This document shows positions 54,822-64,000 of a stretch of DNA of 64,000 nt, piece after piece. The position numbers were made by a program, and so were the translations under genes. Below the pieces are notes generated by a model. That model saw nothing but the letters and a program-made list of their open reading frames with translations. It ran no database searches and had not been told where the DNA came from. Where the stretch lies: contig JAULSN010000001.1 in assembly GCA_033439765.1 (NCBI GenBank), positions 7,936,001 through 8,000,000 on the forward strand. The letters are read 5' to 3'. The stretch's first letter is position 1. The number at the start of each line of letters is the position of its first letter. The DNA comes from Lasiosphaeria ovina. Taxonomy: Eukaryota; Ascomycota; Sordariomycetes; Sordariales; Lasiosphaeriaceae.

Positions 54822-56793
54822 TCACACCTTCTCACACTCCTCGGCAGCGGCAAACAAGCTCCTCTTCGGCTCAAGACCATGCAGCCGGGCCTCGACGAGG
54901 CAGCCGTTGCGCGGCGTGCTAGCACTACGGAACAGCGTGGCGCCGCGGCGGACGTACTCGGCGCCGACGGCCTTGTTGAGGGCCTCGATGTCGGCCAGCA
55001 AACGATTATAGATGATGTCGTAGTGGGCCCGCACGAAGCGCAGCGCGGCCGCGTGCTCGCCCATGTCGCCGAGCCACTTGCTCGAGATGCCCATCTTGTC
55101 GGGCATCACGTTGCGCTCATCGCCCTCGAGCGCCGAGGCGCAGTCGGCTTTTAGCTTTTTCCTGTGTGGTTTTATGGTTAGGTTTAAGAATAGTGGCGCA
55201 AGTTCAAAAGACCGCGAGGGGACGAAAACGAGGCTCCTGCACAAGGAGGCCAGGATGGAGACATACCAGTTCTCCGGCTTCTGCAGCCGGACATGCACGG
55301 CCAGGACGGGCGCGAGGCGCTGGAGCTGGCCCAGCTCGAGACGTGCTTTTTACGCGGTCATGTCAACAAACCAACGCCTCTTTCCAACATAGCTCATAAG
55401 GGAAAGTGGAGACTCTGCTTACTGCTCTTCTTGAGCTCCTCAATGACATCGTCGTCAATGGCGATGGCGCCAAACTTGGGCTGGAACATCTTCTGCACGG
55501 CGCGGAAAACGCCGCAGCGGCTGCTGGGCGCCGGCGACCTGCCGACGTGCTGCTGGAACATGGACACGACGGTCGTCAGGGCCTTGTCGACGCCTTCGAT
55601 GGCGCTGACGTTGTCCTCGATCATTTCCGGCGTCACTTGTTCTTTTTGTTAGGATTGCTGTGCTCAGTTTGTTTTGCTTGCCCAGGCCTGCCTGCTGCGA
55701 GGATATCAGGCGGAGAAATACATACCTTCACTGTTGGAAGCCATCTTGGACATCAGGTCAGACAGGAGGTCGTACGTCTGCTTCTGCCGGTAGAGGTGGT
55801 TGTCAATGCACTCGAGCACGCCGCCGCCGCCGCAAAGCTTGTGGGCTTTGTCCCCTTTTTTTACGTTGATTCTCGCGAGCTGCATGGGAAAATGTCAGCT
55901 TCCCCCCCCCCCTTCCCATAACTAGGTAGTCATTCACCGTTGGAGACTCGAGGAGACCAAACTCACGTCGTATAGAGTCTTCTCAATCTTCTTCGCCGGC
56001 ATGTCAGTCGGCTCTCCCGGCGGCATCAGGCACCATCTGTCGCCAGCAAGAGAGGGGAGGAAGAAAGAAATTAGTCAAGTCCGATGGGTAGGTAGGCATG
56101 CAGCTCATCTGTGGCAACCTAGGGAATAGATGACGAGGAAAAGGGAAGCCATACCTCCGGTGTCCCCCGGTTGTCTTGCATTCCAGCTTAGCCGACGACA
56201 AGCTCCAGCACAGGGGTTTGTTGAGGCCGACGTCGCTCGCGAACTTGGGCTCGCTGATAAAGGGGACCAGGTAGGTGTACAGCCTGTCAAATACTTCGGC
56301 GTAGGCCCTGCCCTCAGCAGTGGGGTACTTGCCGTCTCTGGTGTTGGTGTAGATGACGGCCTTCTTTGCTCGTTTCAGACCCGTCGTCATATGTACCTGC
56401 CGGTCATCAATGGGTGTGAGCATCACATATTATCAGGCTTCTGGTCCTCTTTTTTCTCCCCGGGGCACAAGTGGAAAATAAAGTGAAAGCGGGCTAGTAT
56501 AGACATAAGCAGGGACATAGACATACCTCGAGGCAGAGAAAAACATCCTTCGAGGGGACGGTAGGCGTGGCCCCCTCCTTGGTAGCATTGCGAGCAGTCT
56601 GGGTAGCAGCCTTTTGGGCCTTCTTCTGGTTGGTCTCGACGTTGACCGAATAAACATTCCAGCGCTTCGACGGCATGCGCTTCTGGAGCGCCTTGACAAA
56701 GGCTCGGTCGCGGTTATCCGTGTCATTCGGGTCGCCGTAGTACCAGGCCTCGAACCTGTAGGTCACGGGCAGCGTGTCCGTCATCGTTCCCAT
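54822..56793 (-). CDS. Unrecognised seven-exon gene
   Basis: I do not recognise the protein. Seven exons (56793-56527, 56396-56155, 56036-55967, 55879-55726, 55635-55423, 55345-55267, 55161-54822) join in phase across six introns of 77-130 nt, giving 454 residues. Every donor is GTATGT, GTGAGT or GTAAGC, and branches such as TTGACTAAT, GCTGACA and TCCTAAC are visible, so the model is strong without homology. The N-terminus, YRFEAWYYGDPNDTDNRDRAF, looks like a small globular domain. LKRAKKAVIYTNTRDGKYPT and RAYAEVFDRLYTYLVPFISE follow, then RRWCLMPPGEPTDMP near 172-186. The second half is helical (KLCGGGGVLECIDNH, DLLSDLMSKMA, GVDKALTTVVSMFQQHVG) and ends in an Ala/Glu-rich tail. No signal peptide or membrane segment is seen. 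Confidence 0.8.
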
Positions 56794-56838
56794 TGCCTTC
56801 TCTTCTTTCTGTCTCTCTCTACTGCGTGTGTATGTGTA

Positions 56839-56885
<47 letters not shown>

Positions 56886-58297
56886 CTGTATATCTATCAC
56901 CTGAAATCAAGGCGAGCCTTCTTGGGCTCGGTTCGTAAAAGGAGGGAAAGCTTGTGCAGCGGCTTCAATAGCAAGGTATCAAAGATGAGCGAGGTGTACT
57001 GTACTACGCAAAGGATAGGCAAGTGGGTAAAGCAGGAAATGAATGTGAGGCGAGAAACTGCTTCCCGCTTGGCCCAGCAGAATCTGGCAAAGAGAGTCCC
57101 GAGAAAGGGGCGGCGTGGAAAGAAGAGACCAGGTAGACCCCGTCCTTTGGGGAGGAGTGACTTGAAGGGTTGGATTCTGTTGGAATATTGCGGGGGTGGA
57201 AATGGGACGAGGAGAAAAAGGTTCAGACAAGACTCAATAGAGCCGGGGGCCGTGACTTGATGGGCACGTGAGAGAGGAGCAGCAGGACGGGATGGCACAC
57301 ATGCCGCCGACAACCACGGGCACGAGAGACTAGGGACTGTGACCGGCTGAGTGGCGGGACAGACTAAATATCAGCTGAAAGAGGCGTGTTGGGTTCCTTG
57401 GCCCCTCCAGTCGAGATTCTACTTCTGCTACAGCTCGAGAAGGGAAGGGAGAGACGGAGATCAAGACGTCCGCTGTGAAAAGGGAAAAAAGCCCATGTCC
57501 CGGCACAGCCAAGCTGGGATCGATTATAAACTTTAAAAGGTTGAATTTCCGGGGCGCTTCTAATAGCCGAGATGGAACGAGATTATAGGTACTAGAAGAA
57601 GAACGACCATCACGGCGCGGGCAAGTGACGTCTGACATTTTACAGCCACCCCAAGCCTTCTGTAATCGACCCGGAGAGGCAGAGGTAGGCATAACCCATA
57701 AGCGCCGGGTATTGTATTCCAGCACGCTGCCCCGTGGAGCATTTTCGAAGACGAGAGGTGAGGGCAGCCCCGTTCTCCTCTGCAGGTACCTTCAGCTGAT
57801 TTCTTGCATCTCATCTCACAGGACATTGTTTGGGGAAGAGAGAGAAGACAACGAGACGACGCTGCTCTGTCTTGCGGACACCCGCTAAAGCGCGCCGTGG
57901 CTGTATCGAAGAGCACTAGCTAAGCTTTAAGCTCGATTCTACTGATACAACATGGATAACTTATACACGAGCTCTAAGCTCCAGTTCGCTTTCCCATACA
58001 TAGCCTACGCCAAAGATAATAAAAGAAGGCGACCCAGACAAAAAGAAAAGTCACCCGATACGCCTATATCCCCAGGCCCAGTCCGCAGAAAATAGGATCC
58101 TCTTGCTAATGGTATTTTGTGTATCGTTGATGGGGTAGGCAGGGCTACCCCAGATGGAGGATTGATAAACGGTTGAGAGGTAGGTAGGGGTGGGATAAGA
58201 TGTCGGGAGGAGAGGGGGGCAGCAGTCGGCCACCAACCCACTTAGCGTTGATCTTCACCCTATTCTGCAGTGTTTTGATAAGATACGGGGTTGTCTT
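56794..58297. other. Interval upstream of the seven-exon gene
   Basis: About 1.5 kb with this gene's promoter and leader and the 3' flank of HIR1. It contains the (TG) array and a TGACGTC half-palindrome near 57627. No gene is supported. Confidence 0.5.
56826..56883. repeat. (TG)n array in the leader of the seven-exon gene
   Basis: A TG run of about 58 bases, imperfect for its first 20 and perfect afterwards, ending 33 bases from the ATG. In the transcript it reads as a CA repeat just before the coding region, as in MAK5. Confidence 0.95.
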
Positions 58298-61200
58298 CTA
58301 CTCTCCCATTTCCATCTCTTCGTTGCGGCTGCCGCTTTCGTCGTCCTCGTCTTCGCCCGCAGTCATGTCCAGGATTCTGGCATACTGGACAGTCAAGCGC
58401 TGGAGGTCTCGGAATTTTCCTACACACACAGTTAGCATGCGATGATGAAAACCGACTCCTAGCCAATGGGACCAACTTGCCTAGGATCAGAACCACGCCT
58501 TTCAAAAGATCCTTCCGGTCCCACCCACACAAGGTGTCGTCTTTGCTGAACCAGCCCTTTCCGTCACCGATCAGGCGGTCGCCCTTCTTGTCCTGGAGAA
58601 TCCCCCCCAGTAGGCTATTGAGCAACTCCTCGACCTTGGATCTGTGACCCTCGGCACCAATGCGTTTGGTATACATGAAGATGTATAGCCTAAACTCCTC
58701 CTTGGAGCCTAAAGACAGCGCGCCCGCGATGCGGTTCTCCAGATGCGCAATGCTGACGCTGCTCTCAAAGCCCTCGAAGCCATCCTTGGAGAGCAGTGTC
58801 TTGATTAGTCTCTGCAACGTGTATGCGCGGCCCTTAAGCAGGAACTCGTTGGTAGTATGCCGTTCTAGGAATGGAATGATGCCAGAAGACACATTGACCT
58901 CGTCCGTGTCTTTGCTCTTTGACGCGGTCGCGGGACCAACGGCGGTCGTCTGTAACGCGCCGATCGACGAATCGTTGCTGTTCCAGTACTGGCTTCCGAC
59001 CGCCCACCAAGACTCGGACAGCCGCTGCCAAGCATACATGCTTGACGAGTAGAAGAACCCATCTCCATTGCTCAGCGTCACCACGATGGTGCCAATACTG
59101 TTGAGGTGTGCCGAGGTAATGCCAGGCGCAGGGGTTGCGCCATGGGGGGACAGAGATGCCATGGCGATTTCGAGGATCGGCCCGACAGACACAGGCGGGT
59201 GAGCTGCGGCCATTGTCTGAACATTAAGGACATGGCACAAGCCAGAGGATGTTATACAGAGCAGCCAATGTTCGCGCGACTCAATGATGACGGGCTGCGA
59301 TTCCAAGACGATGGCGTTCGTGAGCCTACGGCCTGCCGGCGTCCAGATGTGAATAGTCCCATCCTCACATGCCGCGGCCCAGAAGTTCTTATTCCCCGTC
59401 ACAAGGATGATGGCGCGCGGCAAAAAGTCTTGCCACATGAGAGCGCCTCGCTTGGTAGCCGTGATGCGCGAAGGCTCGCGGATCTGGCCGGGGTTCCTGG
59501 CCTCCAGAATGATGTTTTCTGGGACCTTTGATGCCTCCTCAAGGCTGGTTTCGCCCTGCAAAACGCCCCTTTCAAGCGGTCTGAGGATGTGCGACCTGAT
59601 CTTAGGGACGGCCAGCCTCACCTGAGAAATGGCGATTGAGGGATTTATTACGGCGGGCCGGACGAAGTCTGGTGTTGGGACAACGCCGTGGGCGGGGGCG
59701 GAGAGGGGCGCGGGTTCAAGGCCATCCACGCCGTTTACCATGATGGGGACAAACCCGGTAGCCGTCCTCTTTCCCGAAGGCTCTTCGTCCTCGTCTCCCT
59801 CAAGGGCAGCGGCCTTCCTCTTGTTGCCGAGAAGCAACGCTGCTATTCCACCCCTGGGCAGTCCCTCCCACGGCTTCGTAAGGTCCATAACCGTTTGTGG
59901 AACATCGTTTTGCGCAGGCTTCGTAGAACTTGCGCCAACCAGCTGTGACTGCGGTAAAGATGACAGGCCAGTACCAGATGAGGATACGAGGAGGGGCGCA
60001 ACCCTCTTCTTGCCGTCCTTGGTAATGGTCACGCGTGCCTTAAGCTGGGCGATTCTTTCGGCAGACTTGGCAACGCTCTCTTCGGCGGCGCTCTCTTTGC
60101 TCGGCCTCGGCTCTGTCTCGCCGTTGGTCTCGCCGTTCTTCGGTGTCGACTTCACGCCGTTGGTAGTGGCCCCAGTGTCCTTGCCGTTCTCTTTCTGGGC
60201 GGGCTGGAAGTCGCCCATCAAGGCACCCATCCTCGACTCGGCGCCCCGCATCTCCCCTGCTTTGCTGCTGTTCTCCAGATGGAGCCCGTCAACATCTTCG
60301 GTAAACCCCATGCCCTTCCTCGAACCGCCGTACTTTTCCAACGCCTTATCATTTTCTTCCGGCTTAGCAACCCAGCCGAGTTCACTTGACTCGAAGCTGA
60401 TGGCGACAATGCTCCCGTCTAGACTCGAGGCAAAAAGTGTCTGCCCGTCCGGGGTCCATGCCAGGTCCGAAATAGACTTTGAAGCCAGGTCCTGGACAAT
60501 GACTAGCGGCCTGGACGTATTCGTGTTCCAAATGCTGAGAGTCTTGTCCTGGCCTGCACTAGCGATGACGGTTACCAGGCCCGCCGAGGGGTTGTGGCCA
60601 TTTGCGCTTTCGGTAGGCTTTTTTGTGTAGAACAACCTAGGCGAGAACATGCAAACTTCGGTGGGACCTTCGTGCCCAATCAGGTTTATCTCGCTGTCCC
60701 ACCGCGTCCGTTCGATGATGGCGACACTGCTTACGGGGCCGTTCACGGCGTTGGCGGCGGCAATGTGGTTGCCATCGGGCGACCAGCTGCACCTCCTGAA
60801 GTAGGTAGTCAACGGAGAGCTCTTGAAAGGGGCGCTGATGGTGGTTTCTAGGACGAAGTTGTTGACCATGTCATGCTGAGTCGCATTCGGCGCGGGTGGG
60901 GTGAAGCGGAAGATTTTGATGGTTCTGTCGTCGCTCGCAGTGGCGAAATACTTGTTCGCCGGGTCAAACGTAATGCCTTTGACGTGGCTCTGATGCACAG
61001 CGAGCGTCTTGAGCTTCTCAAACGTGTGTCCAGACCAAACCACAACCTTGGAGTCAAGCCCCACCGAAACCAGAATCGAGTTGTCGTGAGCCCAGGCCAG
61101 GTCTTGGACATCGTTCTCGTGGCCGACTAGACGCTTGTGCGTCTTCCAATTCTCCACGGGGGGCGGCTCATTTGTCCCTGTACTTTCGGTCAGCCAACCA

Positions 61201-61762
61201 GCAACCAGTAGTCCCTTCCTGCACGGTCCTCGGACAAGGCAGCCATACCAAATGACGCGGTGTGCGAGGGCGGGTTGTGGTCGAGTTTGTATATGCATAT
61301 GATCTTGTCGTCTGCGCCCGAGGCGAGATAGCGGTTGTTGGGTGAGAAGCGAACCGAGTGTATGGTGCCGAGGTGATGGCTCATATGACAGAGCTGGCGT
61401 GGCTTCGTATATGTCTTGTCGTTCGCGTTGTAGATGGATTCGGTCGACCAAACGCGGACATGGCCATCTGTCCTCGTTTCGTTTTAGCAAATCGACGACA
61501 CATTCGAGGGGAACTCAATCGGGGTTTCGCGCACCTCCGCCCGCAGTAGCCAGGCGCTTTCCATCGGGGGAGACGTGGCAACTGTAGACCTCGAAATCCT
61601 TCTGCTCGCCTGCTCGACGCGATGGTAGATACGTTAGCAAGCGTGTCTCTTTGGAGATACAGAACGGCCCGACACGGGCGATTACTTGGGCGGCAGCAAA
61701 ATGTAGCGACGAAATGCACACTCACCACTATGGCTCAGCCAAGAAGGCTTGATGAGATGCAT
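58298..61762 (-). CDS. hir1: HIR1/HIRA-type histone chaperone subunit
   Basis: Part of the HIR complex, which deposits H3-H4 independently of replication and represses histone genes. Exons 61762-61726, 61609-61535, 61467-61249, 61177-58481 and 58419-58298 give 1049 residues, the usual HIR1 length. Seven WD40 repeats fill residues 1 to about 380 (for example GHVRVWSTES, LVGHENDVQDLAWAHD, TASDDRTIKIF, IASAGQDKTLSIWN). A disordered part contains the B motif VTITKDGKKRVAPLL near 500, which binds Asf1 in this family. The C-terminal HIRA domain runs from about 640, with GNKNFWAAACEDGTIHIWTPAGRR. The last intron begins GCAAGT rather than GT; only this donor rebuilds ILGKFRDLQRLTVQYARIL, the conserved end. 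The stop follows an acidic tail. Confidence 0.94.
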
Positions 61763-63120
61763 TATGGATAAGGAATGTCAATAGAGGCGGCCTAGTCATG
61801 TCGAAGCCCGTCCTGACGTGGAAGTCGAGGGCCGAACTTTTTTTGCGAGATGTTCGCGACATGAAATGCGCCGCCTGTTACGTTTACGGCCAAGGTTCTC
61901 ATTGTGGGGTCCCTTTTCTGGGGCGTGGGCGCGCGACGCCCTGTCATTCCGCCCGCACCGCATTAAGGTTAGGTGGTGCTCGACGTGCTTCCTTGCTACG
62001 TCCATTGAGTGCGTTAGCGGATCTTCGGGGTACCAAGGGCCTAAAGCCAGTCTCCTGGGGGCCGAATGCAACCCCGGCCGGTGCGCTTTGAGCTGATTGG
62101 TGGGCGTGAAACTGCTGCGCTTTCTTGTGTTATTGAGCGGCAGGCAGCGCACGACGAAAGGCGCGTGTTCTGGAGTACCTAGGGAGTACCCAACGACCCG
62201 GGAGTACGGAATACCTTAGACTCCATTACAGGTTGAATTCTTCCACCATCAACGGGAGGGTATCCGTAGTACGGACCACCTCCCTGGCTCTTCCCCTGTA
62301 GCTCCACCCCAAAAGCTTTCGTGGAGAAGGTCTGGACTTGGCAGGGTTCTTCTAGCTTCCAGTGGCACTTGCTCAACTCAACGGAAAACAACTCTAGGGA
62401 TAGTATCTCCCTATTCACCTGGGGTTCCCGCAAAAAGGATAACAAACAACGAACATGGTCTCCTGATATATAAGATACCTGGTTTTTATTTTTATTTTTT
62501 TTAATTCAAACAGTCGGGCACGCTCTATGTGTTTTATATTTGGCTGAAACCAGAAAATCCCCTTTGACGGCCGGATCGTGACAAAGGCGATTTCATAGAT
62601 GATGCCTAAGTAAATCGGTCGCTGCTACTTCGGTATTTGTGCCGAGTAGAACCAGACTGATACGGCCTGGTTTAGTTTGTCAAGCAATTAATCTGTCATC
62701 CTCAATCGACTACGTACCGGCTTTGTCTGAGTCTTCAGGGGCGGGGCACTACATTCCTCCCTGCCATGCCAGTCCAGGGGACCGAACGGGCGTCATCACG
62801 TGGAGGGTAGAACAAAGAGGGCGGCGCGCGGGGACGCTGTCAAAAGAAACACCCGGATATCTTGCTCGTCGTTATCCAACATCATCAATACATACACAAG
62901 GGCAGGACCGTGTTTCATCCCCTCCCGGAAACCAAGAAACCCAACGCTGCAGTCATAGGGAATATAGGATATCCAACCAACGAAAAAAGAAGATCAAAAA
63001 AATACCGAGCTGCCAAACAGAAAGGAGAGCTACAAAGTGCAGTCAACAGCATACCGAGCTACCTCGCCCATCCCGGTCCGCAACACACAAGAAAAATGCA
63101 AAACGACCGCCGCCTCGTGT
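61763..63120. other. HIR1 promoter and 3' flank of the Lys-rich gene
   Basis: About 1.4 kb. A CCTAGGGAGTACC word lies at 62178. A minus-strand CCAAT occurs near 62096. A 195-codon plus-strand frame from 62639 runs antisense into the small Lys-rich gene and is not supported. Confidence 0.5.
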
Positions 63121-63849
63121 TTACTTGGCGGCAGCAGCCTTCTCCTTCTTGGTTGCCGCCTTGGGCTTAGCCTCCTGTAAACGGGTGAGTCAGTACAGAG
63201 TCCTTCTCCGTCAAAACGAGGACTAAAAAGCGAGACAGGACGGGGGAAGAGGAGCGGAGGGACAATTGCTTTGGGCGAGGAGCAACAGGCGCGAAGGTGG
63301 GGTGTCCAGGAGGCATGATCCGCACGATTCGACACCGTGGACACACAAGAATGGCCCCCGTGGAGAGGGCATTCGCCATAACAAAAAAAAGATTTGGGTG
63401 AGAGGGAGGCGGTGGGTAACGGGGGGAAGGGGAGGGAGAAATTACCTTCTCGGTCTTCTCGACAGACTTCTCGGCCTTGTCAGCCTTCTTGTCGACCTTC
63501 TTCTCAGCCTTCTTCACGACAGCCTTGACCTGGCATCTGTGTCAACAAAGGGATCTGGGGTTCAGGGGGTTGAAGACGCGCCGGAGGCAGGCAAGTTCGC
63601 CTGCCGGCGGCAACATCAGGCCGGGAGCGCGCATACCTTCTTCGCCACGGCGCTCTCCTTCTTCGGGGCCTTCTTCTTAGTGACACCGGTGGGTTTGGCA
63701 GCCTTGGGCGCGGCGGGCTTGGGTGCTGCCACCTTCTTAGTGGCGGCGGGCTTGGCCTTGGTCCGCTTCACAGCCGGCGCGGTGTCAACAACGGGGAATA
63801 CGCGAGGCTTGGAGTGCCCAGTGGCCGAGCGTGTTCCTTCGCGAGCCAT
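63121..63849 (-). CDS. Small Lys/Ala-rich histone H1-like protein
   Basis: A short basic protein, probably nucleic-acid binding. Exons 63849-63637, 63529-63446 and 63174-63121 (introns 107 and 271 nt, with TTGAC and ACTGAC branches) give 116 residues. The N-terminal 28 residues (MAREGTRSATGHSKPRVF onward) are mixed; the rest consists of KK, KPAA, KKAEKK and KADKAEK units ending EKAAAAK. This is the composition of histone H1 tails and of small lysine-rich nucleolar proteins, but no winged-helix domain is present, so it is not a full H1. The second acceptor was placed at GCCAG because the nearer CACAG breaks phase. Confidence 0.75.
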
Positions 63850-64000
63850 TTCTGATTATTTGAGAAGCGATTGCCTGTGCGCACGTATAAGCATGTGGCA
63901 ATACCCAAGCGCGCATCACTTTGGAAGCCGATGGACAAGATGCGACGCGGCGGGCGCTGCGAAGGCGCAATGCGATCGACGGTGCGCGCGCGCGCGCGCG
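63850..64000. other. Promoter start of the Lys-rich gene and (GC)n at the edge
   Basis: The window ends in a perfect GC alternation from 63984 to 64000 that may continue beyond. No gene is visible. Confidence 0.6.

Noticed and set aside
62639..63226. 195-codon plus-strand frame antisense to the Lys-rich gene
   Set aside because: It overlaps the well-spliced minus-strand gene, and its hydrophobic end is the reverse complement of Lys/Ala codons.

Overview
The window is nuclear DNA of a filamentous ascomycete (Pezizomycotina, most likely Sordariomycetes). The protein-coding genes carry short introns (50-270 nt) with GTRNGT donors and CTRAY branch points, intergenic DNA is long and low in complexity, and several products are diagnostic fungal families (CPC1, MAK5, SRP40, HIR1, a CAP59/CMT1-type mannosyltransferase). 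I cannot name the genus. There are no tRNA or rRNA genes, no intact transposon and no CRISPR array that I can support. I built exon models by hand from splice signals, phase and protein continuity; exon coordinates are in each entry. LAYOUT. 1-5.8 kb: no gene, ending in a leader with two small upstream ORFs. 5.8-9.4 kb (+): a large disordered protein of unknown function whose first exon is only six codons. 12.2-13.7 kb (-): cpc1, the bZIP activator of the amino-acid starvation response, with two uORFs, a stop-free in-frame leader lacking AUG, and a CPC1-type site in its own promoter. 17.3-20.7 kb (-): an adenosine deaminase/ADGF-family protein with an unusual C-terminal extension of about 330 residues. 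24.4-30.0 kb (-): an SRP40/Nopp140-like nucleolar protein, a PEX11-family peroxin and the complex I 51-kDa subunit. 30.7-31.4 kb (+): dynactin p27. 31.7-33.5 kb (-): a Hal3-like flavoprotein fused to tryptophan-rich ankyrin-like repeats. 35.9-37.1 kb (+): an unknown protein. 37.7-40.1 kb (-): the RNA helicase MAK5, divergent from the tRNA 2'-O-methyltransferase TRM7 (+, 40.7-42.0 kb). 42.2-45.5 kb (-): a GNAT acetyltransferase and the mannosyltransferase. 49.3-50.1 kb (-): a short unknown gene. 51.7-53.4 kb (-): a GPI-anchored acid phosphatase in five exons. 54.8-56.8 kb (-): an unrecognised seven-exon gene. 58.3-61.8 kb (-): the histone chaperone HIR1, with a GC-AG intron. 63.1-63.85 kb (-): a small lysine-rich histone H1-like protein. 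HOW THE GENES RELATE. Most are unlinked housekeeping functions. Ribosome biogenesis and translation recur (SRP40, MAK5, TRM7, and CPC1, which is controlled by translation), as do mitochondrial and peroxisomal functions. Two divergent pairs share short promoters: nuo51 with dynactin p27, and MAK5 with TRM7. There is no secondary-metabolite or effector cluster. The most interesting item is the cpc1 leader, which shows the full architecture of uORF control plus a predicted non-AUG N-terminal extension.
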